Shown piece by piece: positions 35,517-44,752 of a stretch of 64,000 bases of DNA. The stretch comes from Paraburkholderia sprentiae WSM5005 (GTDB taxonomy: Bacteria > Pseudomonadota > Gammaproteobacteria > Burkholderiales > Burkholderiaceae). The DNA lies in NCBI RefSeq assembly GCF_001865575.2, contig NZ_CP017562.2, positions 2,046,001 through 2,110,000 of the forward strand. Direction: 5' to 3'. Position 1 is the stretch's first letter; every line of letters begins with the position of its first letter. Under the pieces are notes generated by a model. It was not told where the DNA came from. It made no database searches and saw nothing but the letters and a program-made list of their open reading frames with translations. The position numbers were made by a program, and so were the translations under genes.

Positions 35517-36440
35517 ATGATCCCGCCCGCCTCCACCATTCGCAAACGCTTGCGCCTGCGTCATCTGCAACTGATGGTCGCACTGTCGGAGATGGCATCG
35601 CTGCGGCGCGCCGCCGACGACCTCGCGATGACCCAACCCGCCGCGACCAAGGCCTTGCAGGAACTGGAAGACACGCTCGGCGTCTCGCTGTTCGTGCGCC
35701 ACGCGCGCGGCATGGAGCCGACGATCTTCGGCGAGGCCGTGATGCGCTATGCGCGCGTCGTGTTTGAAGATCTCGACGAGTTGCGCGAGGAGCTGGCCGG
35801 CATCGAGGCCGGCGACATCGGCAAGGTTCGGATCGGCGCGGTAATGGCGCCGTCGCCCGAATTGCTGACGCAAACGATCGTCAAGCTGAAGGAAGCGCAT
35901 CCACGCCTGCAGATGGCGGTCACGATCGACACCAGCGACGTGCTGGTGCAGTCGCTGCAACAGGATCAGCTCGATATCGTGATTGGCCGCATTCCCGACG
36001 GTTTTCCGGCGCTCGACCTGAGCTTCGAGACGTTGGCGGAAGAGGCGCTGTCGATCGTCGTGCGGCCCGATCATCCGGCCGCGCAAATGAGCAGGCGGCC
36101 GAAGCTCGCGCAACTCGCGGGTTATCCGTGGATCATCCAGCCGCATCCGAGCCCAATGCGCCAGATCATCGATCAAACCTTTCGCGAGTCGCGCGTCGCG
36201 CCGCCGGTCAGCACCGTCGAGACGTCGTCGATTCTGACCACGCTGTCGTTGCTGCGCGATTCGGACATGCTCGCGGTGCTGCCGAGTTCGGTCGCGCAAT
36301 ACTACGTCGCGCTCGATGCGATCGCCGCGATCGCCACGCCGTTGCGCGGCCGGCTCGCACCGTATGGGCTGATTCTGCGCAGGAACCGGCGCATCACGCC
36401 AGCGATGCAGCTGGTCATCGATTCGATTCGCGCGGCGTGA
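35517..36440 (+). CDS. LysR-family transcriptional regulator (GbpR-like)
   Basis: The 307-residue regulator has an N-terminal winged helix (LRLRHLQLMVALSEMASLRRA ... TQPAATKALQELE). A substrate-binding domain follows from about residue 95 (GKVRIGAVMAPSPELL). This N-terminus and the PSPELL motif resemble GbpR, the regulator of sugar-binding-protein expression in rhizobia and relatives. It is divergent from the sugar-acid MFS operon and overlaps the 3' end of the next MFS gene by 26 bp tail to tail, so it probably controls one or both. Confidence 0.9.
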   Translation: MIPPASTIRKRLRLRHLQLMVALSEMASLRRAADDLAMTQPAATKALQELEDTLGVSLFVRHARGMEPTIFGEAVMRYARVVFEDLDELREELAGIEAGDIGKVRIGAVMAPSPELLTQTIVKLKEAHPRLQMAVTIDTSDVLVQSLQQDQLDIVIGRIPDGFPALDLSFETLAEEALSIVVRPDHPAAQMSRRPKLAQLAGYPWIIQPHPSPMRQIIDQTFRESRVAPPVSTVETSSILTTLSLLRDSDMLAVLPSSVAQYYVALDAIAAIATPLRGRLAPYGLILRRNRRITPAMQLVIDSIRAA

Positions 36441-37743
36441 GGTTTTCGGCGAAGCGCAGCTCGCCGCTCGCGTTCATGTCCGTTTGAGCGGCTGCGGTGT
36501 CGAGCGCAATGTCCGGCCGCATGAAGAAGGTCGCGACGATGCCGAGCGCGAGCAATCCGAGCGAGCCCGCGAACGGCAGTGTCCAGCTGCCCGTGCGGTC
36601 CACGATCACACCGAACACAATCGGCGTGAAAATTCCCGCAACCGCCGAGCCCGCATTCACGAGCCCGCTCGCGACACCGACGTGCCGCGGCGTGATGTCC
36701 ATCGGCACGGCCCAGACCGGCCCGATCGTCATTTCGAGGAAGAAGAACGACAGGCTCATGCACGCGGCCATGACCGGCAGCGACTTCACGACCATCACCG
36801 GCGCGAGGAACACCAGGGCGCCGAGAAACGCGCAGATGATCACGTTGCGGCGCGCGGCGACGACGTTGCCCGTGCGCTTGAGCACGCGGTCGCTCAGTAC
36901 ACCGCCCGCGGTATTGCCGACCACACCGGACAGAAACACGCCCGCGGAAAACATCGCCGAGCTTTTCAGATCGAGGCCGCGGCCGTGCATGAAGAACGTG
37001 GGCAGCCAGGTGAAGAACAGCCAGCCGGTCCAGCCGTAGCAGAAGTAGACCAGCATCGTCGGTGCGATGCGTTTCAGCAGACGCCGCCACGGCGTCGGCT
37101 CGCGGGTCGCGTCGACCGCGGATTGGCGCACCGGCGGCAATTGCGATTCCTGCTCCGCGGTCATGTGGCGATGCTTGCGCGGGTCGTCGGTGAAATACCA
37201 TGCGTAGACCACGACCCACACGAAGGTCAGCGCGCCCACCGCGAAAAACGACACACGCCACGACGAATATGCGACCAGCAGCGCGATCAGCGGCGGCGTG
37301 ATCGCATTGCCGAGCCGCGAGAACGAATGCGTGAGGCCTTGCACGAAGCCGCGTCGGTTCGAAGGAAACCAGTTGGTCAGTGCCCGCGCCTGCGCGGGCA
37401 GCGCCGCGCCTTCGCCGATGCCGAGCAGCAGCCGCGCGCCGAACAGCGACATGAGCCCGCCCGCGAAGCCGGTCGCGACCGTCGCGACAATCCAGATGCT
37501 CGCGCAGGTCACGAGCGTGCGTTTCGCGCCGAAGCGGTCGCTGACCCAGCCGCCAATCACTTGGCACAGCGCGTAGGTGTACGCGAAAGCGCCGAACACG
37601 AGGCCGACGTTGGTGTTGCTCAGATGCAGATCGTCGCGGATCAGTCCGGCCGCAGCCGACAGATTGACGCGATCGAGATACAAGATGAACGACATCGCGC
37701 ACATGAGCGCGAGAATCGCCCGGCTGACCTTGGGTCGCAGCAT
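36415..37743 (-). CDS. MFS transporter, ACS family (hexuronate/glucarate/galactonate type)
   Basis: The 442-residue carrier has ACS hallmarks: SFILYLDRVNLSAAAGLI in helix 1, GGWVSDRFGAKRTL in loop 2-3 and LLLGIGEGAALPAQARALTNWFP in helix 4. GudP, ExuT and DgoT carry similar runs. It is a single-gene unit whose 3' end overlaps lysR by 26 bp. Its upstream region carries GTTATCGC (37881-37888) and TATCA-N9-TGATA (37823-37841). These resemble elements in front of the other MFS gene and suggest shared LysR control. Confidence 0.85.
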   Translation of the reverse strand: MLRPKVSRAILALMCAMSFILYLDRVNLSAAAGLIRDDLHLSNTNVGLVFGAFAYTYALCQVIGGWVSDRFGAKRTLVTCASIWIVATVATGFAGGLMSLFGARLLLGIGEGAALPAQARALTNWFPSNRRGFVQGLTHSFSRLGNAITPPLIALLVAYSSWRVSFFAVGALTFVWVVVYAWYFTDDPRKHRHMTAEQESQLPPVRQSAVDATREPTPWRRLLKRIAPTMLVYFCYGWTGWLFFTWLPTFFMHGRGLDLKSSAMFSAGVFLSGVVGNTAGGVLSDRVLKRTGNVVAARRNVIICAFLGALVFLAPVMVVKSLPVMAACMSLSFFFLEMTIGPVWAVPMDITPRHVGVASGLVNAGSAVAGIFTPIVFGVIVDRTGSWTLPFAGSLGLLALGIVATFFMRPDIALDTAAAQTDMNASGELRFAENLTPRESNR

Positions 37744-37966
37744 CGTCTCCTCCGGATTGTTGTGCGAGCCGGCGCCGATGCTCCGACGTTGGCGTCCGCT
37801 ATGAGCTGTTTTGTGCGCACATTATCAGAAGCCGGGTGATAGTTGACTAATGAATTGTTTGGATACAGCGATCACCGGGGGTTATCGCTTTCATCCTCGG
37901 CCCATAGACGACCGTTGACTGTCGAGTGTAGCTTGGTGGCCCCGTTGTGGGGTTTTCAGGAGCCAT

Positions 37967-38308
37967 ATGAGAGCACGATTAGTGACCTTCGGCCTGCTGC
38001 TCGCCAGCGCGCATGCGATGGCATCCGAGCGGGCGATCTCAACGGCGGATCAGGCAGCGGACCGGGCAGCGGAAGTTGCCCAAACTCACCACCTATCCTC
38101 CAACCGCACCCAATGCCTGTTGTTCGACGTATCAGACGAGAAGAGCTATTTCATGGTCGCCGTTCACGAGAAACATACGCCCGAATGCGGCGGCGATCCG
38201 AATACGGCGCCGGTGCTCTTCTTTATGAAGTTACGCAAGCGAGATGGCTATGTCGTCACCAATCGGCGTGACGGAGAACATTTCGCGCCGCTGCCACGCA
38301 AACCGTGA
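37967..38308 (+). CDS. Small exported protein of unknown function
   Basis: The 113-residue protein has a Sec signal peptide (LVTFGLLLASAHAMA, cleavage before SERAI). The mature part has two Cys (TQCLLFDV and TPECGGDP) and a compact alpha/beta pattern. AGGAG lies 7 bases before ATG 37967 and a strong hairpin begins right after the stop, so it looks like a complete single-gene unit. No family is recognised. The KSYFMVAVHEKH and VLFFMKLRKRDGY strands suggest a small beta-sheet fold. Confidence 0.75.
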   Translation: MRARLVTFGLLLASAHAMASERAISTADQAADRAAEVAQTHHLSSNRTQCLLFDVSDEKSYFMVAVHEKHTPECGGDPNTAPVLFFMKLRKRDGYVVTNRRDGEHFAPLPRKP

Positions 38309-38309
38309 C

Positions 38310-38342
38310 CCGAGCCCGCCACCATCACTGGGGCGGGCTCGG
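38310..38342 (+). terminator. Hairpin directly after the small exported protein gene
   Basis: CCGAGCCCGCC pairs perfectly with GGCGGGCTCGG (11-bp stem, 11-base loop) starting 2 bases after the stop codon. There is no U-run, so the call rests on stem strength and position. Confidence 0.6.
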
Positions 38343-38396
38343 ATCTGATAGAAGAGGTGCCTCTGCCCGCATAACGCGGTTTGCGTTAGCCTCGCT

Positions 38397-38732
38397 TCAT
38401 GCATCGTCCTTGCCCGCGCGCGTGACGCCCAGCAGTTCTCCCAAGCGTCGCGCGAGATTCGACAGTCCGCCACCTGAGCGCGCCAGGGTCTGCTGGCGGT
38501 GTGGCATACGTTGCAAATCGTGCCAGTCGTTATCGAGCGCCGTTGCGTGAGCGTCGGCGCTAAACGGCCATTCGAGCGCCACCGCGCGCAAGCTGGCGGC
38601 ACGCGAGCTTCTGTCGGCACGATCGATATACGCATTGATCTCCGATGCCTCGTAGCGCGCCGATTCCTCTGAATCGACGGCAATGAAGTCGTTCAGTCCT
38701 TCGATGTGGACGCACCATAACTGTTCGCTCAC
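38397..38732 (-). CDS. Conserved-looking small cytosolic protein of unknown function
   Basis: The 111-residue protein opens with LWCVHIEGLNDFIAVDSEESA and then a helical EINAYIDRADRSSRAASLRA region, ending in a charged tail. The N-terminal strand pattern resembles small proteins that sense or decorate, but no family can be named. The GTG start at 38732 has GGGAG seven bases upstream. It lies 36 bp downstream of the ATP-grasp gene on the same strand and may be the last gene of the polysaccharide transcript. Confidence 0.65.
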   Translation of the reverse strand: MSEQLWCVHIEGLNDFIAVDSEESARYEASEINAYIDRADRSSRAASLRAVALEWPFSADAHATALDNDWHDLQRMPHRQQTLARSGGGLSNLARRLGELLGVTRAGKDDA

Positions 38733-38768
38733 GTCGCGTCTCCCGCTGCGTTATGTTGGCCTGCCTGC

Positions 38769-39854
38769 TCAGCCCGGTGGCACCCGTGCACACTCAGGTT
38801 CCGACCTGAGCCGTTCCCACTTCAGATCCGCGAAGCACGGACCTTGCGTAGCCTCACTGAATTTGACGTCGTTGTGCTTGCCATTCCACTCCATCACCTT
38901 GACCTGGTCGTTCGCATCGACCGTGACATCCCAGCCGATGCAGCGCACAAACGGAATCCTCCTGTGCAGGCGTAGCACCGTGGCCATGCAATTCTCGAAA
39001 CATGGGATCTTCACGCCCGCAAAGCGCACGCCCGAGTCCGGATGCGCGTCCACCGCGCCCCAGTCACTCATATACCCGTCGTCGCACAGTTCGCCCGTTT
39101 CGAGCTTGACCGGCACGCAGATCTCGCGATCGCTCAGCACATGCGTATCGTCCGCTCGGCCGAGCCGCAGGTAGCAGGCCCGAATGGAAATGCGACCGGC
39201 GTCGTCCACCACGGTGGTGAACCGCAACGTCGCCACGGGCTTCGAAGCAAATGCAGTGAATAGACTGTGCTGGACGATGAACGTCTGAATCACGCCATTG
39301 CCGAGCGACCGGATGACCGCGGGGTCGAAGTTGGAGCGGTCGAAGAAATAGACGCCCTTACCCTGTCCCGAGCCGTCGAGCTTGAATACGACGCGCTCGG
39401 CATGCTCGAACACGACGTCTTTCAGATCACGCTCGGGCACCACGACGCTCTGGTCCGTAAAGAACAGGCCATTGGCAAAGTACGCGACGTCCGGCAATTC
39501 GTCGTCGTCGAAAATCAGCCGCGAAATCGGCTTCAGGCTCGAAATCTTGCCGTACCAGCCTTGCATATGCGGCACGACGACGATGCCGTAGTAGTTGTCC
39601 GGGATCCAGCCTTCCTTGAACGTACCGCAAAACGCCGCATAAACACGCAGCCAGGGTGCATAGACCGGGTCGCCGAACACGTCTCGCGCATACGCGTCGG
39701 CGAGCCGCAGGTTATTCGGATCGGTCTTGCCGTATCTGCTTTCGAGTCGCTGCAGAATTTTTCGCGCCTGCAAATCGTGATCATGGTGAAAGCGGTACAG
39801 CGAGACCCGCTTCACCGATCGTCTCACCACATTCTCAACCCCAGATAGCATCAT
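38769..39854 (-). CDS. Sugar-transfer-associated ATP-grasp protein (ATPgrasp_ST type)
   Basis: The 361-residue protein has an ATP-grasp core. VFKLDGSGQGKGVYFFDRSNF is the glycine-rich nucleotide loop, ATLRFTTVVDD is a following strand, and VMEWNGKHNDVKFSEATQG holds the Mg-binding Asn. The family occurs in capsule and exopolysaccharide loci, where it is thought to ligate an amino acid or similar group to a sugar or lipid intermediate. The start at ATG 39854 lies 2 bp after the preceding phosphoglycosyltransferase stop, so the genes are tightly coupled. The next Met at 39851 is possible. A different ATP-grasp family is at 55158-56174. Confidence 0.8.
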   Translation of the reverse strand: MMLSGVENVVRRSVKRVSLYRFHHDHDLQARKILQRLESRYGKTDPNNLRLADAYARDVFGDPVYAPWLRVYAAFCGTFKEGWIPDNYYGIVVVPHMQGWYGKISSLKPISRLIFDDDELPDVAYFANGLFFTDQSVVVPERDLKDVVFEHAERVVFKLDGSGQGKGVYFFDRSNFDPAVIRSLGNGVIQTFIVQHSLFTAFASKPVATLRFTTVVDDAGRISIRACYLRLGRADDTHVLSDREICVPVKLETGELCDDGYMSDWGAVDAHPDSGVRFAGVKIPCFENCMATVLRLHRRIPFVRCIGWDVTVDANDQVKVMEWNGKHNDVKFSEATQGPCFADLKWERLRSEPECARVPPG

Positions 39855-39856
39855 GC

Positions 39857-41239
39857 TCAGTATGCGTTTGGATGATGAAGCCCCTTGAATATAGTGGCCA
39901 GAATGATTTTCACGTCGAGCCAGAACGACCAGTTGCGCAGGTAGTACAGATCGTGTGCGACACGGCCTTCCATTTTTTCGAGGCGATCGGTCTCGCCGCG
40001 ATATCCGTTGATCTGCGCCCAGCCGGTGATGCCGGGTTTGATCCGATAACGGTGGATATAGCCCGATACGATGTCCCGATACAGATCGTCGTGTTCGAGC
40101 GCATGCGGACGCGGACCCACCACCGACATATCGCCGCGCAGCACGTTGAAAAACTGCGGCAATTCGTCGAGACTCGTGCGGCGCAGGAACGCGCCGACGG
40201 TCGTGATGCGTGGATCGTCGCGCGTGGCCTGTTCGAGAACGCCCGGCTTCTGCTCGTGCAAGCGCATCGTACGGAACTTGTAAATCGTAAATACGCGGCC
40301 GTCGGCGCCTTTGCGGCGCTGCCTGAAAAATACCGGCCCGCGCGAGGTCAATTTGACGGCAAGCGCACAGCCCAGCAGAATCGGCGAGATCGCGATCAAC
40401 GCGACGAGCGCGAACAGACGGTCGAACAGTTCTTTCTGCACCAGCGCATTCGGCGGCAGCGGCGACGCGGCAAGATTGATCGTCGGCAAGCCGAGCAACT
40501 CCGTCATGCTGCCTTCGAATAGCGCAAGCGTGCGCACGTCGGGCATAAAGCGCACATTGATCAGATCGTTGCGAAACTCCGCGGCCAGTTTGAGAATCGC
40601 GCGCTCTTCGGTGAGCGGCAGCGCCAGCCACACCTCGCCGATCTGCTGTTCCCGCACGTAGCGAGCGAACTCGCCCTGCTCTTCGAAAACCGGGACCGAC
40701 GCGCGCGGCGGAATGCAGCAGCCAGGATGGAGGTTATACAGCGCGTTCGCGCGAAAGCCGGCGGCAGGGGACATCTCGATCTTTCGAATGATCTCATCGC
40801 AGTGTTCGCCGCACGCTGCCACCGCGACCTGTTGCAAATTTATCCCGGCGTGGCGCATGCGGCCGAGCAGCGCATGCGTAACCATCCGGCCGGCCATCAT
40901 CGCCGCGCCGGAGATGCCGGTCCAGTACACGAACCAGAGCCGCGACACGAAGTCGATCCGGTGCAGCGAGAACATCAACGCCATCGCGCAAGCCTGCACG
41001 ACCAACCAACCGAGCGCCACGTGGCTCGCAAGCGCTCGCTTCGAGCGGCCGCGCCACGACTCGTAGACACCGAGCACCGGAAAAACCGCGAGAGCGAACG
41101 CCGCGGCGAAAGCGACGAACGCGAAGTAGAAGCTACGTTGCGAGCCGCCGTCGAAGCGGATCTGCGAGGCCGCGAAAGCGCCCCCCACGATCATCGCGAC
41201 ATCGAATATTCTCGCCAGCAGACCGGTTAGCAATCGCAT
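39857..41239 (-). CDS. Undecaprenyl-phosphate glucose phosphotransferase (WcaJ/GumD/BceB-like)
   Basis: The 460-residue initiating enzyme of exopolysaccharide synthesis puts glucose-1-phosphate on undecaprenyl phosphate. Four N-terminal helices and a CoA-binding-like domain precede the catalytic bacterial sugar transferase domain. That domain shows LTSRGPVFFRQRRKGADGR, IYKFRTMR and KPGITGWAQINGYRGETD. The C-terminus KGLHHPNAY is typical of the WcaJ group. GAGGGG lies six bases before ATG 41239. It follows the manC gene by 44 bp. Confidence 0.93.
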   Translation of the reverse strand: MRLLTGLLARIFDVAMIVGGAFAASQIRFDGGSQRSFYFAFVAFAAAFALAVFPVLGVYESWRGRSKRALASHVALGWLVVQACAMALMFSLHRIDFVSRLWFVYWTGISGAAMMAGRMVTHALLGRMRHAGINLQQVAVAACGEHCDEIIRKIEMSPAAGFRANALYNLHPGCCIPPRASVPVFEEQGEFARYVREQQIGEVWLALPLTEERAILKLAAEFRNDLINVRFMPDVRTLALFEGSMTELLGLPTINLAASPLPPNALVQKELFDRLFALVALIAISPILLGCALAVKLTSRGPVFFRQRRKGADGRVFTIYKFRTMRLHEQKPGVLEQATRDDPRITTVGAFLRRTSLDELPQFFNVLRGDMSVVGPRPHALEHDDLYRDIVSGYIHRYRIKPGITGWAQINGYRGETDRLEKMEGRVAHDLYYLRNWSFWLDVKIILATIFKGLHHPNAY

Positions 41240-41283
41240 CACAGCCCCCTCATAGCACGTATCAGGTCGACTTCGTCGCACCA

Positions 41284-42804
41284 TCAGCCGCAGCGTCCGT
41301 ACTTGTCGTCGAAACGGACGATGTCGTCTTCGCCGAGATACGTACCTGACTGCACCTCGATGATCTGCAGCGGCACGCGGCCCGGATTTTCTAGCCGATG
41401 GCGAACGCCCAACGGGATGTAGGTCGATTCGTTTTCGCCGAGAAGAAACTGTTCTTCTCCGCGCGTGACGAGTGCCGTTCCGCAGACCACCACCCAATGC
41501 TCGGCGCGATGATGATGCATCTGCAACGACAGTCGGCCGCCCGGCATCACGACGATGCGCTTCACCTGAAAGCGCTCGCCATGATCGATCGAGTCGTAAA
41601 AGCCCCACGGGCGACGGACCTTTCTGTGCGCATCGGCTTCAGGAGATTTCTCGCGTCTGATCCGCGACACGAGTCCTTTGATGTCCTGCACATGCGATCG
41701 ATCCGCAACGAGCACCGCGTCGTCGGTTTCGATCACGATCATGTTGTGGGTGCCGACGCAGGCGAGAAGCCTGCCCCCTTGCGAGCGCGCATATGTCGCG
41801 GTGGCCCCTTCGAACAGCACGCGGCCGCTCGCGGCGTTGCCGCAGTCGTCTTTGTCCATCGCTTGCCATACCGCATCCCACGAGCCGAGATCGGACCAAC
41901 CCGCTACGAGCGGCACCACCACGCCGCGAAACGCCGACTCCGGTTTGCCAAGCTGTTCCATCACCGCATAGTCGATCGAGTCGGACGGAGAACGCAGAAA
42001 CGCGTCGGCGTCCGGCATCACGCATTCTTCAGTTTTCTTCGCGTCGCGGCACGCCTGAGCGCAGGCCGCATGCATGTCCGGCTGAAACTGCTCGATCATC
42101 GATAGCCACACCGACGCGCGCACGACGAAGATGCCGCTATTCCACCAGTAACTGCCCGACGCGATGTACTGGGCCGCGAGTTCCGCCGCGGGCTTCTCGA
42201 CGAAGCGCTCGATGCGGCGTGCGCCGTCGGGCAGCGCATCGCCGAGTCGGATATAGCCAAAGCCCGTGTCGGGCCGCTCTGGCGGCACGCCTAGCGTGAC
42301 GATGGCGCCGTCGCGCGCATGCGTCGCGGCGATGTCGAGCGCATGATGAAGCGCATCGAGATGCGCGATCGCATGGTCGGCGGGCATTGCGACGAGAATC
42401 GCGTCTTCGTCTTGCGCGCATGCCGTCAGCGCCGCAAGCGTCAGTGCCGGTGCCGTGTCGCGACGCGCGGGCTCGACTACGATCCGCGCGTTCACGCCGA
42501 TTTCGCGGGCCTGTTCATAAGTAGCGAAATAATGCTCGGTGCCGCAGACGATCACGGGATTGGCCGCGATGTTCCATGCCCCATCGAAGCCCGCCATGCG
42601 CCCCATGGTCGCTTGCAGCAAAGTCTGATTTCCGATCAGGTCGATCAGCTGCTTTGGAAACTGTTCGCGCGACACCGGCCACAACCGGGTGCCGGAACCA
42701 CCGGCGAGAATCACCTGCACGAGCGTCGGGCACTCCGCCTCGGCAAAATCCTGCGCTATCGTTTCGACATCGGTCGCAGCTGCTGCCGCGGTAAGCTTGC
42801 CCAT
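41284..42804 (-). CDS. manC: Mannose-1-phosphate guanylyltransferase/mannose-6-phosphate isomerase
   Basis: The 506-residue bifunctional enzyme makes GDP-mannose. The nucleotidyltransferase domain opens with VILAGGSGTRLWPVSREQFP and contains FVEKP. The C-terminal cupin isomerase domain shows QMHHHRAEHWVVV and the ligand run LGENESTYIPLGVRHRLENP. It supplies mannosyl donors for the exopolysaccharide. AAGGAG precedes ATG 42804. It is the first gene of a four-gene minus-strand unit (manC, sugar transferase, ATP-grasp, small protein) and corresponds in role to bceA of cepacian clusters. Confidence 0.93.
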   Translation of the reverse strand: MGKLTAAAAATDVETIAQDFAEAECPTLVQVILAGGSGTRLWPVSREQFPKQLIDLIGNQTLLQATMGRMAGFDGAWNIAANPVIVCGTEHYFATYEQAREIGVNARIVVEPARRDTAPALTLAALTACAQDEDAILVAMPADHAIAHLDALHHALDIAATHARDGAIVTLGVPPERPDTGFGYIRLGDALPDGARRIERFVEKPAAELAAQYIASGSYWWNSGIFVVRASVWLSMIEQFQPDMHAACAQACRDAKKTEECVMPDADAFLRSPSDSIDYAVMEQLGKPESAFRGVVVPLVAGWSDLGSWDAVWQAMDKDDCGNAASGRVLFEGATATYARSQGGRLLACVGTHNMIVIETDDAVLVADRSHVQDIKGLVSRIRREKSPEADAHRKVRRPWGFYDSIDHGERFQVKRIVVMPGGRLSLQMHHHRAEHWVVVCGTALVTRGEEQFLLGENESTYIPLGVRHRLENPGRVPLQIIEVQSGTYLGEDDIVRFDDKYGRCG

Positions 42805-43438
42805 CGCTAACTCCTTCGCATTGAAACCGGCTCGGGAACGTCTCTCCCCGGACGACACCGCATAACGCAGTGCGCCGCGATCCACGCAAATACCGTCTCA
42901 TGTGATGTATTGACAGAGCGTCCGCGTCGACCGGACCGAACCAGCAGTCCGGTTCGCAGCGAAAAGACGCAGCGCCGACGGCGAATCCGGCTCGATCGGA
43001 AGTACGGAAGCTGACTGGCCGGAGCGCAGTGGTCTGCTCGACAACGACGACCGGAAAGCGAGTGAACCCGAAAGAACGAATGCGGCAACGACGTCATCGA
43101 ATCTGGTCGACATCGTGCCCCGATGAATTCATCATAGTTAGGCCGCATTGCGACGCACCGCATCTGGCGCGAAGCGCGGAAGTTTTGGCGGCGCTCGCGG
43201 ACCGCATTTAGCAAACCTGCGAACGAGCTTGCACTTCTATTGCAGGGGAAGTGCACGATTGGAAATAAGCGCTGACACGTGCTACCGTTTAATGAACGTC
43301 CCGTGGCATTCATGTCAAAGATAAAACGGTGTGATTCCGCGCGGCCGTACTGTGAGTTTTCCGCTTCTCCCAAATCTCGCCATCATCGAGCCATGGGTAC
43401 AACCCCAACCGGCGTGCCATCCGCTTTCTGGAGTTGCA
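42805..43438. promoter_or_regulatory. Divergent promoter region of the exopolysaccharide locus
   Basis: This 634-bp region separates manC from the polymerase gene. It contains an inverted repeat TGCACTTC-N10-GAAGTGCA at 43230-43255, about 180 bp upstream of the polymerase start, a likely operator or RNA hairpin. A further TTGCAC-type inverted repeat lies at 53827-53845 in the other large promoter region of the locus. Weak CCGGAC/GTCCGG pairing near 42931-42952 is not convincing. No coding frame here is credible. Confidence 0.5.
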
Positions 43439-44752
43439 ATGGCCTATATTTCGCTACTCGCACTTTTCATGACGGTCACGAACTTCGTGCCCATCTGTGC
43501 GATCGGCTTTGTCCCGCTGCTATTGCTCGCATGGCGCTTTTATGGCCGCAGCTACCCCGCGTTCATCACGCCGCTCATCGCTTTCACGGTGCTCGCGATC
43601 GTCTCGACGCTGCTCTATGATCCGCACTCTTTCGTCGATTTCGAATTCTATCGACGCGACGGCAATTTTTTCGTCTCCTATGCGCCCATTTTTGCCGGTT
43701 GCGTGTATGCGCACCGCTGGGATCTGAACAAAGTGATGCGCGCGCTGTTCATTTTCGCCGTCGCCATCAATTTGCCGATGTACGCCTACTACATCGCCGA
43801 CAACGGACTATTCAGCATCTTCGCTCACCCCGCCGACAGTTTCGGCAGCTACTTCATCGCCCGCAACGCGGCCGGCGGCTTTCTGGCGATGCTGTTCTGT
43901 CTCGGCGTAGCCTGCTACCTGCAAAAACGCAGCAAGCTGCTGATCGCGCTGCTCGCGTTGAATGCGCTGATGCTGTTTTCGACCTATAGCCGCGGCTCGC
44001 TGCTCGGCGCGGCGGCCGTTCTGCCCTATCTGTACTTTGGCCGCAAGCGCTGGATTCTCGGCACGCTCATCGCCGCGCTGCTGCTCGCCTCGCTCGCAAT
44101 CGCGATCTACCATACCGAGTCGAACGTCGACTACATGGGCTATACGTTCGCGATTCACGCGAATGACGCCAAGGTCAACAACCTCAACATTCGCTATGAG
44201 TGGTTATGGCCGCGAGCCCTCGCGTATTTCGAACAAAGTCCGCTCGTCGGTCTCGGCTTCGGCTCCTTCGACGACCATATCGGCAGCCTCACTTCGTACT
44301 TCCATCTGTTCGCGGTGCCGTCCGACATGGTGATCGAGCACAGCGACTCGCATGCTCACAACTCGTACCTGAATATCCTCGCCGAGCTCGGCGTGGTGGG
44401 CTTGACGCTGATCCTCGCGTTCTTCTGGAGGCTGATCGAGTGGAGCAAGCAGGGGGCGGCGTATGCCGCGTTGGTCGAGGGCGGCCGTCAGTTCGCGGCG
44501 TTCCGCTTCGTCGAGATTTCCTCGGTTTGCCTGCTGGTCATGTCGGCAACCGAGCATCGGCTGGTCACGCCGTCGAATGTATTGATTCTTTCTCTGGTGA
44601 TCTCGCTGCTGCTCGCCGCGCGTCCGCTGGCGCTCAGCGCATTCAGGCCCGGCGCGCGCGGCGCGCGCGAAGCGGGCATCGTGGGTACGCGAGCTACACA
44701 GCCCCAGCCCGTGCCCCAGCGCCCGACTCAGGGCGTAACGTCGGCAAGGTGA
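43439..44752 (+). CDS. O-antigen ligase/polymerase-like membrane protein (Wzy candidate)
   Basis: The 437-residue protein has about 10-11 helices and a large periplasmic loop containing the O-antigen-ligase family signature SDSHAHNSYLNILAELGVVGLTLIL. A second conserved point is PLVGLGFGSFDDHIG. In a Wzx/Wzy exopolysaccharide locus it would polymerise repeat units in the periplasm. It is the only plus-strand gene inside the locus and its 3' end overlaps the convergent glycosyltransferase by 25 bp. GGAG before ATG 43439 fixes the start; the extra N-terminal residues of a longer frame are not membrane-like. Confidence 0.85.
   Translation: MAYISLLALFMTVTNFVPICAIGFVPLLLLAWRFYGRSYPAFITPLIAFTVLAIVSTLLYDPHSFVDFEFYRRDGNFFVSYAPIFAGCVYAHRWDLNKVMRALFIFAVAINLPMYAYYIADNGLFSIFAHPADSFGSYFIARNAAGGFLAMLFCLGVACYLQKRSKLLIALLALNALMLFSTYSRGSLLGAAAVLPYLYFGRKRWILGTLIAALLLASLAIAIYHTESNVDYMGYTFAIHANDAKVNNLNIRYEWLWPRALAYFEQSPLVGLGFGSFDDHIGSLTSYFHLFAVPSDMVIEHSDSHAHNSYLNILAELGVVGLTLILAFFWRLIEWSKQGAAYAALVEGGRQFAAFRFVEISSVCLLVMSATEHRLVTPSNVLILSLVISLLLAARPLALSAFRPGARGAREAGIVGTRATQPQPVPQRPTQGVTSAR

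Noticed and set aside
36415..36440. Tail-to-tail overlap of lysR and the MFS gene as a sign of frameshift or truncation
   Set aside because: Both proteins have normal length and end naturally. Short convergent overlaps are common, as also at 44728-44752.
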